Source of the DNA: RPQJ01 sp052035645
Lineage (GTDB): Bacteria; Pseudomonadota; Gammaproteobacteria; Steroidobacterales; Steroidobacteraceae
Direction: 5' to 3'
Assembly (NCBI GenBank): GCA_052035645.1
Contig: JBPOHK010000033.1
Coordinates: 1 to 64,000 of the forward strand
DNA length: 64,000 nucleotides
Shown here: positions 7,974 to 17,558 of the stretch, in pieces
Position numbering within the stretch: position 1 is the first letter of the stretch
How the letters are laid out: every line of letters starts with the position of its first letter
The notes under the pieces: model-generated
What the model saw: the letters and a program-made list of their open reading frames with translations, nothing else
What the model was told of the DNA's origin: nothing
The model's database searches: none
Made by a program: the position numbers and the translations under genes

Positions 7974-7997
7974 CTCCACGCGACGCGGTCGGGCCGC

Positions 7998-9059
7998 TCA
8001 GCGCACCGACACCTCGACGCGCCTCGCCTCCTCGAGCGAGCCGCCGCCCTCGGTGACCACGGGCTTGCGCATCTCGATGCGGTCCTCCGCGATGCCGGCC
8101 GCGGTCAGCGCCGCCTTGACGGCCATGGCGCGGCTCTTGGCCAGCTCGTGGTTCGCGGCCACGTTGCCGGTCGGGTCGTGGTAGCCGGAGACGACGGCCA
8201 TCGCCGACTCATTGGCCAGCACGTAGCTCACGACCGGTTCGAGCACGGCGCCGGCGTCGGCTGCCAGCTCCGCCTTGCCCACGTCGAAGTACAGCGTGGC
8301 GACCGGCGTGGCGGCGGCCTGCGGCAGCTCTTCGACCGGCGCGGCCGCCGGCTCGGGCGCCACCGCGACCGGGGCGGTCGGCGCAGTCGCGGCGGTCGTA
8401 TCGTCCTTGCGCGAGCAGTACGGCAGCATCAGGACCGCACCCGCCACGAGGAGCGCCGGCAGGAACCAGCTGCCCCGGGCGCTGGACGACTCGGCCGGCG
8501 GCACCGCGGCAGCACCCGCCGCATCGTCGAAGCCGTCGAACTTCTGCAGCGAGGCCGGCAGTGCCGCTGCGAACAGCTGGCGCTGGTTGCCGAGCAGGCC
8601 CGCGAGCGCCGCGGCGTCGAGCTTGCGCGAGGTCACGGCCTTGCCGAGCAGCGCGAGCACGACCGGCGCACCGAGGGCGAGCAGCGTGCCGCCGGTCGAA
8701 CGCCTGACCTGCGCGTAGTCGGCGAGGGCACCGCCGGTGGCATCGAGCCGCGTGCCGAACAACGCCGACAGCAGCTGGCCGCCCAGCGCGCTGGCCGACG
8801 ACGAGGTGCCCGGGGCGATCAGGCTGGCCGGGTTGCGCAGCACGCCGGGGTCGTTCGCCGGGCTGCCGACCAGCCCGAACAGCGTGGATGCGAAGCCGGC
8901 GTCGCGAGCGCGGTGCGCGATGCTGCCGAGCAGCAGCGGGGCCGTCGCTTCGATGCCGCGGGCGATGGCGTGCGGTTGCTCGCCCAGCGCGGCGGCGGCC
9001 TTGCCGACGAGTTCGGGCGTGACGAGGCCGGACAGGTCTTCGATGAGGGTCGCGGACAT
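7998..9059 (-). CDS. DUF937 / OmpA-like domain protein
   Basis: A 353-residue protein. The N-terminal 170 residues are a DUF937-type helical domain (ATLIEDLSGLVTPELVGKAA, then LLLGSIAHRA). A single membrane span at about 209-225 (WFLPALLVAGAVLMLPYC) and a Pro/Ala-rich linker follow. The C-terminal OmpA-like peptidoglycan-binding region (about 258-353) has LYFDVGKAEL and the basic RRVEVSVR end. It is probably inner-membrane anchored with the OmpA domain in the periplasm. The start was chosen because AGGAG lies 7-11 bases upstream of this ATG; longer in-frame extensions lack a ribosome site. Role unknown; cell-envelope attachment is inferred from the domain. Confidence 0.75.
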   Translation of the reverse strand: MSATLIEDLSGLVTPELVGKAAAALGEQPHAIARGIEATAPLLLGSIAHRARDAGFASTLFGLVGSPANDPGVLRNPASLIAPGTSSSASALGGQLLSALFGTRLDATGGALADYAQVRRSTGGTLLALGAPVVLALLGKAVTSRKLDAAALAGLLGNQRQLFAAALPASLQKFDGFDDAAGAAAVPPAESSSARGSWFLPALLVAGAVLMLPYCSRKDDTTAATAPTAPVAVAPEPAAAPVEELPQAAATPVATLYFDVGKAELAADAGAVLEPVVSYVLANESAMAVVSGYHDPTGNVAANHELAKSRAMAVKAALTAAGIAEDRIEMRKPVVTEGGGSLEEARRVEVSVR

Positions 9060-9198
9060 GGTGTCTCCTGACATTGGGTGGTTCCCTGTGCGATGGCGAC
9101 TCGGGCCGCGTGCCGGCCGGACGGGCGGCCCACGGCAGCGGAATCGCGCCGCCCAGTTTGGATACAATTCGCCAGCCGCACCAGACCCCGGGCCGGAA

Positions 9199-10071
<873 letters not shown>

Positions 10072-10081
10072 CCGGTCCGGC

Positions 10082-11527
10082 ATGCCCAGTCTCGCGGAGG
10101 TCGCGCTCGTGGCCCGCTCGCTGCAGGGCCCGGTGGCCTGCGTCGACCTCGAGACGACCGGCGGGACCGCGGCCCAGCACCGCATCATCGAAGTCGGCAT
10201 TGTGCTGCTCGAGCGCGGGCGCGTGGTGGAGGAGTGGTCGACGCTCGTCCACCCCGGCGTGCGCATTCCGCCGTCCATCGTCTCGTTCACCGGCATCGAC
10301 GACGCCATGGTGGCCGACGCGCCGCGCTTCGAGGACGTGCGCGCCGAGGTGCGCCGCCGGCTCGACGGCCGGCTGTTCGTCGCGCACAACGCGCGCTTCG
10401 ACTACGGCTTCCTGCGCTCGGAGTTCCGGCGCGTCGGCGAGAAGTTCTCCGCGCCGGTGCTCTGCACGGTGCGGCTGTCGCGCACGCTGTACGCGGAGCA
10501 CGCCCGCCACAACCTCGACACGCTGATGGAGCGCTTCGGCATCGACTGCACGGCCCGCCACCGTGCGCTCGGCGACGCGCAGGTGCTGCCCGGACTGCTG
10601 GCGGCGATGGAGCGCGACCGGGGCAGCGAGCGCCTCGACGAGGTGGTGGCGAGCGCGCTCGCCGAATCGCGTCTGCCGCCGCAACTGGCGGGCGATCTCG
10701 CCGACGACCTGCCCGAGGGGCCGGGCGTGTACCTGTTCCGCGGCGAGGACGGCGTCCTGCTGTACGTCGGCAAGAGCCGCAACCTGCGCAGCCGCGTGTT
10801 CGACCACTTCGCCGCTGCGCACCGCGACGGCAAGGAAGCCCGGCTGGCGCGCGAGGTCCGCGCGGTCGAGTGGATCGAGACGGGCGGCGAACTCGGTGCG
10901 CTGCTGCTCGAGTCGAAGCTGGTCAAGCAGATGTCGCCGACCGCGAACCGCCGCCTGCGCAAGACCGACACGCTGTGCGGGGTGCGGCTGGTGGAGCGCG
11001 GCGGCGCGCTGCGCCCGCAGGCGGGGCCGCTCGATGCAGAAGCATTCGACGGCGAGGTCGTCACCTACGGGCCGTTCCGCACCGAGCGCGATGCCTGGCG
11101 TGCGATCGAGGGCAAGGCGCGCGAGCACGGCCTGTGCCTGAAGGTGCTGGGCCGCGAGGCGGGCGAGGGTTCGTGCTTCGCCCACCAGCTCGGGCGCTGT
11201 CGCGGGGCGTGCGTCGGCAAGGAGGCGCTCGCACTGCACGACGCCCGCCTGCAACTCGCACTCGCCTCGCTGCGACTGCGGCCGTGGCCGTTCCCCGGCG
11301 CCATCGGCATCCGCGAGCCCGGGCCGGGCGGCGCGCCGGCCGTGCTGCACGTCGTCGACCGGTGGCAGCACCTCGGTACGGCGCGCGATCCGGGCGAGGT
11401 GGACGCGCTCGTGGGTGCGCACCGCCTCGACGGATTCGACGCCGACAGCTATCGCATCCTCGGTCGCTGCCTCGATCGGGTCGACCGGCGCCAGATCGTG
11501 CGGCTCGACGCCCGTGGCGCGCCATGA
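10082..11527 (+). CDS. DnaQ-type exonuclease fused to GIY-YIG (UvrC/Cho-like) nuclease
   Basis: A 481-residue fusion. Residues about 15-180 are a DEDDh 3'-5' exonuclease like the DNA polymerase III epsilon subunit (VDLETTGG, HNARFDYGFL, HRALGDAQ). Residues about 210-300 are a GIY-YIG endonuclease domain (GPGVYLFRGEDGVLLYVGKS, then ALLLESKLVKQ) as in the UvrC N-terminus and Cho. The C-terminal third has a Cys-containing segment (EGSCFAHQLGRCRGACVGKE) reminiscent of UvrC. The family occurs in proteobacteria and is annotated as an epsilon/excinuclease-like protein; a nucleotide-excision or damage-processing role is inferred. It starts 10 bp after aguB and overlaps rlmKL by 4 bp. Confidence 0.85.
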   Translation: MPSLAEVALVARSLQGPVACVDLETTGGTAAQHRIIEVGIVLLERGRVVEEWSTLVHPGVRIPPSIVSFTGIDDAMVADAPRFEDVRAEVRRRLDGRLFVAHNARFDYGFLRSEFRRVGEKFSAPVLCTVRLSRTLYAEHARHNLDTLMERFGIDCTARHRALGDAQVLPGLLAAMERDRGSERLDEVVASALAESRLPPQLAGDLADDLPEGPGVYLFRGEDGVLLYVGKSRNLRSRVFDHFAAAHRDGKEARLAREVRAVEWIETGGELGALLLESKLVKQMSPTANRRLRKTDTLCGVRLVERGGALRPQAGPLDAEAFDGEVVTYGPFRTERDAWRAIEGKAREHGLCLKVLGREAGEGSCFAHQLGRCRGACVGKEALALHDARLQLALASLRLRPWPFPGAIGIREPGPGGAPAVLHVVDRWQHLGTARDPGEVDALVGAHRLDGFDADSYRILGRCLDRVDRRQIVRLDARGAP

Positions 11528-13728
11528 CGGACGGCGCCGCGCTGCAGTTCTTCGCCGCGTGCCCGCGCAACGTCGCCGACCTGCTGGCCGGCGAACTGCG
11601 TTCGCTCGGCATCGAGCCGGGACGCGAGCACCCGGCCGGCGTGTCGTTCGCCGGTCCGCTCGCGCACGCGTACCTTGCCTGCCTGCACTCGCGTACCGCG
11701 AGCCGCGTGCTGCTCACGCTGGCAGAGGTGCCGGCGTCGTCCCCGGAGGCACTGTACGACGGCGTGCGCGACATCGACTGGCTGCAGCACCTCGCGCCGG
11801 AAGGCACGCTGGCCGTGGACACCGTCGGTGAGAGCCCGTCGTGGCTGCGTCACTCGCAGTTCGCCGCGCTCAAGGTGAAGGACGCGATCGTCGATCGCAT
11901 CCGCGAGGCGGCGGGAACCCGGCCCTCGGTCGACACGGACCGGCCCGACCTGCGGGTCAGCGTCCGTTTCGCGCGCGAACGCGCGACCCTCGGCATCGAC
12001 CTCTCGGGCGATCCGCTGCACCGGCGCGGCTACCGGCAGTCGGGCGTCGAGGCGCCGCTCAAGGAGAACCTCGCCGCTGCGCTGCTGCTGCGCGCGGGCT
12101 GGCCGGAGATCGCGGAGCGGGGCGGCCCCTTCCTCGATCCGATGTGCGGGTCGGGCACGCTGGTGATCGAGGCGGCGCTGATGGCGGCCCGCATCGCGCC
12201 GGGCCTGCTGCGCCGGCGTTTCGGGTTCGAGCGCTGGCGGCAGCACGACGCGGCGACCTGGGCGGCGCTGCGCGAGGCGGCCGAGGCGCGGCGCGATCTC
12301 GCCAGCCTGGGCGCGGGGCGGCTGCGCGGCTTCGACCGCGAACAGAGCGCCGTGCGCGCGGCAATCGCAAATGCGAACGCCGCCGGCCTCGGCGACCACG
12401 TCGTGTTCGAGCGTCGCGACCTGTCGAATCTCGAGAAGACGGCGCTGCCGCCGGGTCTGGTGATGGTCAACCCGCCGTACGGGGTGCGACTCGGCGACGA
12501 GGAAAAGCTCGCGCCGCTCTACGCCACGCTCGGCAGCCGGCTCATCGCCTGCTTCCCGGGCTGGGAGGCGGCCGTGTTCACCGGCAACCCGCCGCTCGGC
12601 CGCGCGCTGCGACTGCGCGCCTATCGCCAGCACGCGTTCTTCAACGGTGCGATCGAATGCCGCCTGCTGCGGTTCCAGCTCGACGCGAGCGCCGTCGAGC
12701 CCGATCCCGAGGAGGCGCGCCGGGCCCGGCTCGAGGCGGCGCGCGCGCGGCCCGGGGCGGCCATGTTCGCGAACCGCCTGAAGAAGAACCACGCGCACCT
12801 CGCGAAGTGGGCGAAGCGCGAGGACGTCGCCTGCTACCGGGTCTACGACGCCGACATGCCCGAGTACTCGTTCGCGGTCGATCTCTACGGCAACGACGGG
12901 CGCTGGGCCTGCGTGCAGGAGTACGCCGCGCCGCAGACGGTTTCACCCGAGGCGGCGAGGGCGCGACGCGACGAAGCGCTGTCGGTGCTGGCCGAAACGC
13001 TCGAGATCGCGCCGGAGCGCGTCGTGTTCAAGGTGCGCCGGCGCCAGAAGGAAGGCGCGCAGTACGAGAAGAGCGGCGAGGACGCCGAGTTCCACGCGGT
13101 GCGCGAAGGTCCGTACCGGTTCCTCGTGAATTTCACCGACTACCTCGACACGGGTCTGTTCCTCGACCACCGTCTCACGCGCGCCCGGGTCGGCGAACTC
13201 GCGCGTGGCCGGCGCTTCCTCAACCTGTTCGCGTACACCGGAACCGCGACGGTGCACGCCGTCGGCGGCGGCGCGGTGGCCTCCACCACGGTCGACATGT
13301 CACGCACGTACCTCGACTGGGCGAAGCGCAACCTCGCGTTGAACGGTCTTGCCGGGCCGACCCACGGGTTCGTGCAGGCCGACTGCCTGCAGTGGCTCGA
13401 GGACGAGGCGGCCGCGCCGCGCCAGCGCTACGGCCTGGTCTTCGTCGACCCGCCGACCGTCTCTCGCTCCAAGCGCATGACGCGCGAGTTCGACGTGCAG
13501 CGCGACCACGTGCCGCTGCTGCAGCTGGCGGGTCGCCTGCTCGAGCCGGACGGCGCGCTGGTGTTCTCGAACAATTTCCAGCGCTTCCGGCTCGATCGCG
13601 ACGCGCTGGCGGGCTTCACCGTCGAGGATCTCTCGCGCGCGACCCTGCCCGAGGATTTCAAGCGCAATCCTCGCATCCACGTCTGCTACCTGCTGCGCCC
13701 GAAGGGGCCGGCCCTTGCCGGGGCGTGA
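11524..13728 (+). CDS. rlmKL: bifunctional 23S rRNA methyltransferase RlmKL
   Basis: A 734-residue two-enzyme protein. The N-terminal half has a THUMP-type RNA-binding region followed by the RlmL methyltransferase domain (FLDPMCGSGTLVIEAA, MVNPPYGVRLG), which makes m2G2445. The C-terminal half is RlmK-like (LNLFAYTGTATVHA as the SAM site and FVDPPTVSRSKRM), which makes m7G2069. Length and architecture match E. coli RlmKL (about 702 residues) with modest extensions. Its ATG lies in an ATGA overlap with the fusion nuclease stop; an upstream in-frame extension across that nuclease gene is a reading-frame shadow. Confidence 0.92.
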   Translation: MTDGAALQFFAACPRNVADLLAGELRSLGIEPGREHPAGVSFAGPLAHAYLACLHSRTASRVLLTLAEVPASSPEALYDGVRDIDWLQHLAPEGTLAVDTVGESPSWLRHSQFAALKVKDAIVDRIREAAGTRPSVDTDRPDLRVSVRFARERATLGIDLSGDPLHRRGYRQSGVEAPLKENLAAALLLRAGWPEIAERGGPFLDPMCGSGTLVIEAALMAARIAPGLLRRRFGFERWRQHDAATWAALREAAEARRDLASLGAGRLRGFDREQSAVRAAIANANAAGLGDHVVFERRDLSNLEKTALPPGLVMVNPPYGVRLGDEEKLAPLYATLGSRLIACFPGWEAAVFTGNPPLGRALRLRAYRQHAFFNGAIECRLLRFQLDASAVEPDPEEARRARLEAARARPGAAMFANRLKKNHAHLAKWAKREDVACYRVYDADMPEYSFAVDLYGNDGRWACVQEYAAPQTVSPEAARARRDEALSVLAETLEIAPERVVFKVRRRQKEGAQYEKSGEDAEFHAVREGPYRFLVNFTDYLDTGLFLDHRLTRARVGELARGRRFLNLFAYTGTATVHAVGGGAVASTTVDMSRTYLDWAKRNLALNGLAGPTHGFVQADCLQWLEDEAAAPRQRYGLVFVDPPTVSRSKRMTREFDVQRDHVPLLQLAGRLLEPDGALVFSNNFQRFRLDRDALAGFTVEDLSRATLPEDFKRNPRIHVCYLLRPKGPALAGA

Positions 13729-13768
13729 TCGCTGCCGCAAGCTGCGCGCCCGTTCACCGGAAGAACCC

Positions 13769-14125
13769 ATGGAAATCTTCAAGGCCTTCACTCTGGAATG
13801 CGCCCACCGCCTGCCGAACGTGCCGCCCGGGCACAAGTGCGCGCGGCTGCACGGGCACTCGTTCCGCGTCGAGTTGCACGTCGGCGGCCCGGTCGACCCG
13901 CAACTGGGCTGGGTGATGGACTTCGCGGACGTGAAGCAGGCCTTCGCGCCGCTGTTCGAGCGGCTCGACCACCACTACCTCAACGACGTGCCCGGGCTCG
14001 AGAACCCGACCAGCGAGCACCTGGCGCGCTGGATCTGGCGCGAACTGAAGCCGCGCCTGCCGCTGCTGTCCCGGGTCGTGGTGCACGAGACCTGCACCAG
14101 CGGCGCGACATACGCGGGCGACTGA
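13769..14125 (+). CDS. queD: 6-carboxy-5,6,7,8-tetrahydropterin synthase QueD
   Basis: A 118-residue pterin synthase acting in queuosine (preQ0) biosynthesis. Zinc ligands H13 (CAHRLP), H28 and H30 (RLHGHSF) and catalytic C24 (GHKCARLHGH) are present, as is the late HETCTSGATY segment. The ATG at 13769 gives the normal family length; an upstream in-frame ATG at 13715 lies inside the 3' end of rlmKL and would add an unrelated basic extension. It follows rlmKL by 40 bp, so the two RNA-modification genes are probably cotranscribed. Confidence 0.9.
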   Translation: MEIFKAFTLECAHRLPNVPPGHKCARLHGHSFRVELHVGGPVDPQLGWVMDFADVKQAFAPLFERLDHHYLNDVPGLENPTSEHLARWIWRELKPRLPLLSRVVVHETCTSGATYAGD

Positions 14126-14270
14126 GTCATCGCGGCAATCGCCGCCCGCGATCGCTGACGCGTAGGGCGGCGGTCGCTGGCGACGGCTCGCTCCGGCCGG
14201 GCCGGATTCGCTTCCGGGCGTTCTTTGGGGCACGATGGCGGCAGGTCCTTCGCGGACCACGGAGGCCGAC

Positions 14271-14645
14271 ATGCGCATTCCGATCCTCCTGGCCGCCCTG
14301 GCCATCGCCGGCGGCTGCGCCAGCTCGCCCGATCCTGCCGCGGACGCCAGCGCCGCGAAGCCGCGCGTTTCGTCGTCGTCCGCATCCTCCGCCGGCTCGA
14401 GCGCGGCGAAGACCGTGGTTTCCTCGACGGCGCGCAAGACGCCGGGCGGCTACCGGCTGGTACAGCGGGACGGGCAGGACTACTACTGCCGCAAGGAGAA
14501 GCCGCTCGGCTCGAACATCGCTCGCACCGTCTGCCTCACGCCCGACGAATACAAGGAAGTGCAGGCGCGGGCGGACGACCAGAAGCAGGAAGTGCGCAAG
14601 CGTACGATGATCTGCTCGTCGCCGTCGGGCGTCTGCGGCGACTGA
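14271..14645 (+). CDS. small secreted lipoprotein, hypothetical
   Basis: A 124-residue protein with a signal peptide and likely lipobox (MRIPILLAALAIAGGC; lipidated C16), then a Ser/Ala-rich linker, and a charged C-terminal half with four cysteines (YYCRKE, RTVCLT, MICSSPSGVCGD) that could form disulfides in the periplasm. GGAGG lies 6 bases before the ATG at 14271; an upstream ATG at 14235 has no such site. The Cys pattern with GYRLV...YYCRKEKPLGSNI is found in small uncharacterised proteobacterial proteins, but I cannot name a function. Confidence 0.65.
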   Translation: MRIPILLAALAIAGGCASSPDPAADASAAKPRVSSSSASSAGSSAAKTVVSSTARKTPGGYRLVQRDGQDYYCRKEKPLGSNIARTVCLTPDEYKEVQARADDQKQEVRKRTMICSSPSGVCGD

Positions 14646-14667
14646 CGGCGCGTGCGCGGCCTGCGGG

Positions 14668-15945
14668 CTAGAGCAGGTCCTTCAGCCGGAACCAGAGCAT
14701 CGCCAGCACCAGCGCCGGCATGCGGAGCATCCGGCCGCCCGGGAAGTCGCGGTGGTGCAGCCGCGCGAACAGGTCGAAGCGCTCGGCCTGGCCCGCCACC
14801 GTCTCCGCCACCAGCTGGCCCGCCATGCCGGTCAGCGCGATGCCGTGACCGGAGAATCCCTGCAGGTAGTAGACGTTCGGCGCGAGGCGGCCGAAGTCGG
14901 GCGCGCGATTCATCGTGATGTCGACGTAGCCGCCCCAGGCGTAGTCGATCCCGACGTCCGCGAGCTGGGGGAAGACCTTCAGCATCCGCGCGCGGGTCGC
15001 CCGGTGGGTGGTCGCCGGATTGAGGCCGGAATAGCTCACCCGGCCGCCGAACAGCAGCCGGTGGTCCGCGGAGCAGCGGAAGTAGTCGAGCACCCAGTTG
15101 ATGTCGGTGACGGCGTAGTTCTCGCGCATCAGGCGACGGATGCGTTCCGCGCCGAGCGGCGCGGTGGCCACGATGTAGGTGCCCACCGGCATGATGCGGG
15201 CGCGCAGTCGCGTCGAGATCGTCTCGTCGAGGTAGGCGTTGCAGCACAGCACCACGTGCTGCGCGCGTACGCTGCCCGTCGCCGTGCGCACGGTGACGGT
15301 GTCGCCGTGCCCGATGCCGGTGACGAGGCTGTCCTCGTGGATCGTCGCGCCGGCCGCTTCCGCGGCCGCCGCTAGCCCGAGCGTGTAGTTGAGCGGATGG
15401 AGGTGTCCGCTGCGCCGGTCGAGCAGGCCGCCGAGGTAGCGGTCCGTGTCGAGCAGCGCGCGCACCTGCGACTGCTCGAGCCACTCGAGCGAGGCGTAGC
15501 CGTACTGGTCGACCAGTTCGTCGCGCCAGGCCTTCAACTCATTCTCGTGGCGGGGCTTGATCGCCACGTGCATCTGGCCCCAGTGCAGGTCGCAGTCGAT
15601 GGCGTGACGCTCGACGCGCGCCGCGAGCAGGTCCAGGGCCTCCACCGACACGTCGAACATCTGCTTCGCCGCCGCCGGGCCCACCTGGGCGATCAGCTTG
15701 TCCTGCCCCGAGGCGAAGCCGAAGATCGCCTGGCCGCCGCTGCGGCCCGACGCGCCCCAGCCGACGCGCCGGCCCTCGAGCACGACCACCCGGTAGCCGC
15801 GCTCGGCGAGGTGCAGCGCGGTGGAGCAGCCGGCGATGCCGGCGCCCACGACGCAGACGTCGGCCGTCACCTCGCCGCGCAACGCGGGCCGGGACGGGCT
15901 CGGGTTCGCCGAGGCCGCGTAGTACGAACGGATGTGCTCGGCCAT
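14668..15945 (-). CDS. puuB: gamma-glutamylputrescine oxidoreductase
   Basis: A 425-residue FAD-dependent amine oxidase of the DAO family. It would oxidise gamma-glutamylputrescine to gamma-glutamyl-aminobutyraldehyde. The Rossmann motif CVVGAGIAGCSTALHLAERG is at about 31-50, WGASGRSGGQ follows, and the C-terminal half has YYLQGFSGHGIALTGMAGQL. Resemblance to E. coli PuuB runs end to end: the N-terminus SYYAASAN, then VLEGRRVGWGASGR, GHLHPLNYTLG and FPGGRMLRMP. It lies 4 bp downstream of the minus-strand puuA-like gene and forms a two-gene operon with it. Confidence 0.88.
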   Translation of the reverse strand: MAEHIRSYYAASANPSPSRPALRGEVTADVCVVGAGIAGCSTALHLAERGYRVVVLEGRRVGWGASGRSGGQAIFGFASGQDKLIAQVGPAAAKQMFDVSVEALDLLAARVERHAIDCDLHWGQMHVAIKPRHENELKAWRDELVDQYGYASLEWLEQSQVRALLDTDRYLGGLLDRRSGHLHPLNYTLGLAAAAEAAGATIHEDSLVTGIGHGDTVTVRTATGSVRAQHVVLCCNAYLDETISTRLRARIMPVGTYIVATAPLGAERIRRLMRENYAVTDINWVLDYFRCSADHRLLFGGRVSYSGLNPATTHRATRARMLKVFPQLADVGIDYAWGGYVDITMNRAPDFGRLAPNVYYLQGFSGHGIALTGMAGQLVAETVAGQAERFDLFARLHHRDFPGGRMLRMPALVLAMLWFRLKDLL

Positions 15946-15949
15946 CGGC

Positions 15950-17320
15950 TCAGCTCGTCGTCAGGTACCAGGCGTAATCGAGCGCCGAGACGTAGGACTG
16001 GAAGTCCTGCATCTCGCCGCGGCGCGTGGCGGCGTACAGGCTCGCGAACCTCGGGCCGAGGTACTCGCGGGCGAACTCGCTGCGCTCGAACACGGCCAGC
16101 GCCTCGGGCCACGACATCGGGATGGTCGGCGTCGTGTCGCGATACGCATTGCCGGCGAGCACCGGACCCGGGTCGAGCCGCTGCGTGATGCCGCGGTGCA
16201 TGCCCGCGAGCACGACGGCCGCGAGCAGGTACGGGTTGGCGTCGGCGCCGGCGACGCGATGCTCGACGCGCCGGCTCGCCGGCGGGCCGTGCGGCACGCG
16301 GAAGGCGACGCCGCGGTTGTTCACCGACCAGCTCGGGTTCAGCGGCACGTAGGCCTCGGGCTGGAAGCGCCGGAACGAGTTCGCGGTGGGCGCGCACACG
16401 GCCATCGCGTCGTTGATCGTCGCCGCGAGGCCGCCGATGGCGTGGTGGAGCTGCGCACTCCCGGTCGGATCGTCCGCCGCGAACACGTTGCGCCCGTCGG
16501 CGTCCACGAGGCTGACGTGCAGGTGCGCGCCGCTGCCCGCGTGGTCGCGGTAGGGCTTGGGCATGAAGGTCGCTTCCATGCCGTGCTGCAGGGCCACGCC
16601 CTTCACCAGCCGCTTGAGGCGGATCGCGTGGTCGCAGGCGAGGAGGGCGTCGTCGACGTGGTGCAGGTTGACCTCGAACTGGCCGGGGCCGTACTCCGCG
16701 AGCACGGTGCCGGTCGGCAGTTCCTGCTCGCGGGCCGCGGCCTGGATCGCATCGATCACCGCGGAGTACTCGTCGAGCTCCTGCATCGAGTTGATCTGGG
16801 TCCGGTTCTCGCGGCGTCCCGTCAGGGGCTGGCGGGGCGGCTGCGCCTGGCCGTCGGGCGTGCGTTCGCGGTCGACGAAGTAGAATTCCAGTTCGACGGC
16901 CATCACCGGGGTCAGGCCCATGGCGGCGTAACGCGCGACCACGCCCTCGAGCACGTGGCGCGGATCGCCGTGGAACGGCGTGTGGTCGTGCTCGTACATG
17001 CTGACCTGCATCTGCGCGACCTGCTCGCCGAGCCACGGCACCGGCACGAGCGTGCCCGGGATCGGCAGGCAGACGCGGTCCGCGTCGCCCTCGTCGAAGC
17101 CGAGCCCGGTGCACTGCACGGTGCCGCCGAGCACGTCGAGGGCGAACATCGAGCCGGGCAGCAGCAGTCCGTTGCGGTGCACGCCCTCGAGTTCGGCGAC
17201 CGTGACGCGCTTGCCGCGCGGGATGCCCATCTGGTCGGCCAGCAGCAGGTCGATGAACCGGACCTGCGGGTTGCGGGAGAGCCAGGCGCGCGCCGGCTCG
17301 AAGTCCGCGATCTGCGGCAT
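15950..17320 (-). CDS. puuA: gamma-glutamylputrescine synthetase, PuuA-like (copy 1)
   Basis: A 456-residue member of the glutamine synthetase superfamily, predicted to ligate glutamate to putrescine using ATP, the first step of the Puu pathway. Active-site segments are ELEFYF, AEYGPGQFEVNL, AGSGAHLHVSL, NRGVAFRVP and RRVEHRVAGADANPYL. These fit the GlnA-like amine ligases rather than true glutamine synthetase. It is cotranscribed with puuB and diverges from puuD. A second homologue on the opposite strand at 18318 is clearly different in sequence, so the two may prefer different amines. Which one acts on putrescine cannot be told here. Confidence 0.82.
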   Translation of the reverse strand: MPQIADFEPARAWLSRNPQVRFIDLLLADQMGIPRGKRVTVAELEGVHRNGLLLPGSMFALDVLGGTVQCTGLGFDEGDADRVCLPIPGTLVPVPWLGEQVAQMQVSMYEHDHTPFHGDPRHVLEGVVARYAAMGLTPVMAVELEFYFVDRERTPDGQAQPPRQPLTGRRENRTQINSMQELDEYSAVIDAIQAAAREQELPTGTVLAEYGPGQFEVNLHHVDDALLACDHAIRLKRLVKGVALQHGMEATFMPKPYRDHAGSGAHLHVSLVDADGRNVFAADDPTGSAQLHHAIGGLAATINDAMAVCAPTANSFRRFQPEAYVPLNPSWSVNNRGVAFRVPHGPPASRRVEHRVAGADANPYLLAAVVLAGMHRGITQRLDPGPVLAGNAYRDTTPTIPMSWPEALAVFERSEFAREYLGPRFASLYAATRRGEMQDFQSYVSALDYAWYLTTS

Positions 17321-17558
17321 GATGACCCCGTATGTTTAAGATTTATCGACGGCGGAACCGTCTCGGTCGCGGCAGCATAGCCGGTCGGGCGCGCAGGCGG
17401 CAAGCTCATGCGGCGCGGGGATTGTCAAGACAAGCCTATGTTTAGGCTGATTTTTACCTCATTTGTTGCGCTGCGTGGCGACGTCCCCGGGGGCGCTGTG
17501 GTTTAATGCTCCCCGGTCCCCCACGGCGGCCCATCCGAAGCCGTCTAGGATCTTAAAC
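17321..17558. promoter_or_regulatory. divergent puuA/puuD control region with three TATGTTTAAGAT-like sites
   Basis: Three similar sites occur: TATGTTTAAGAT (17331-17342), TATGTTTAGGCT (17437-17448) and, inverted, CACGTTTAAGAT (reverse complement of 17550-17561). The first lies just upstream of puuA, the last overlaps the puuD start, and the middle one is close to an inverted pair TTGTC-AA-GACAA (17423-17434). They look like operators for one regulator serving both operons. They do not match the candidate site at the bauA/puuR promoter, so a different regulator may be involved. Confidence 0.5.
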
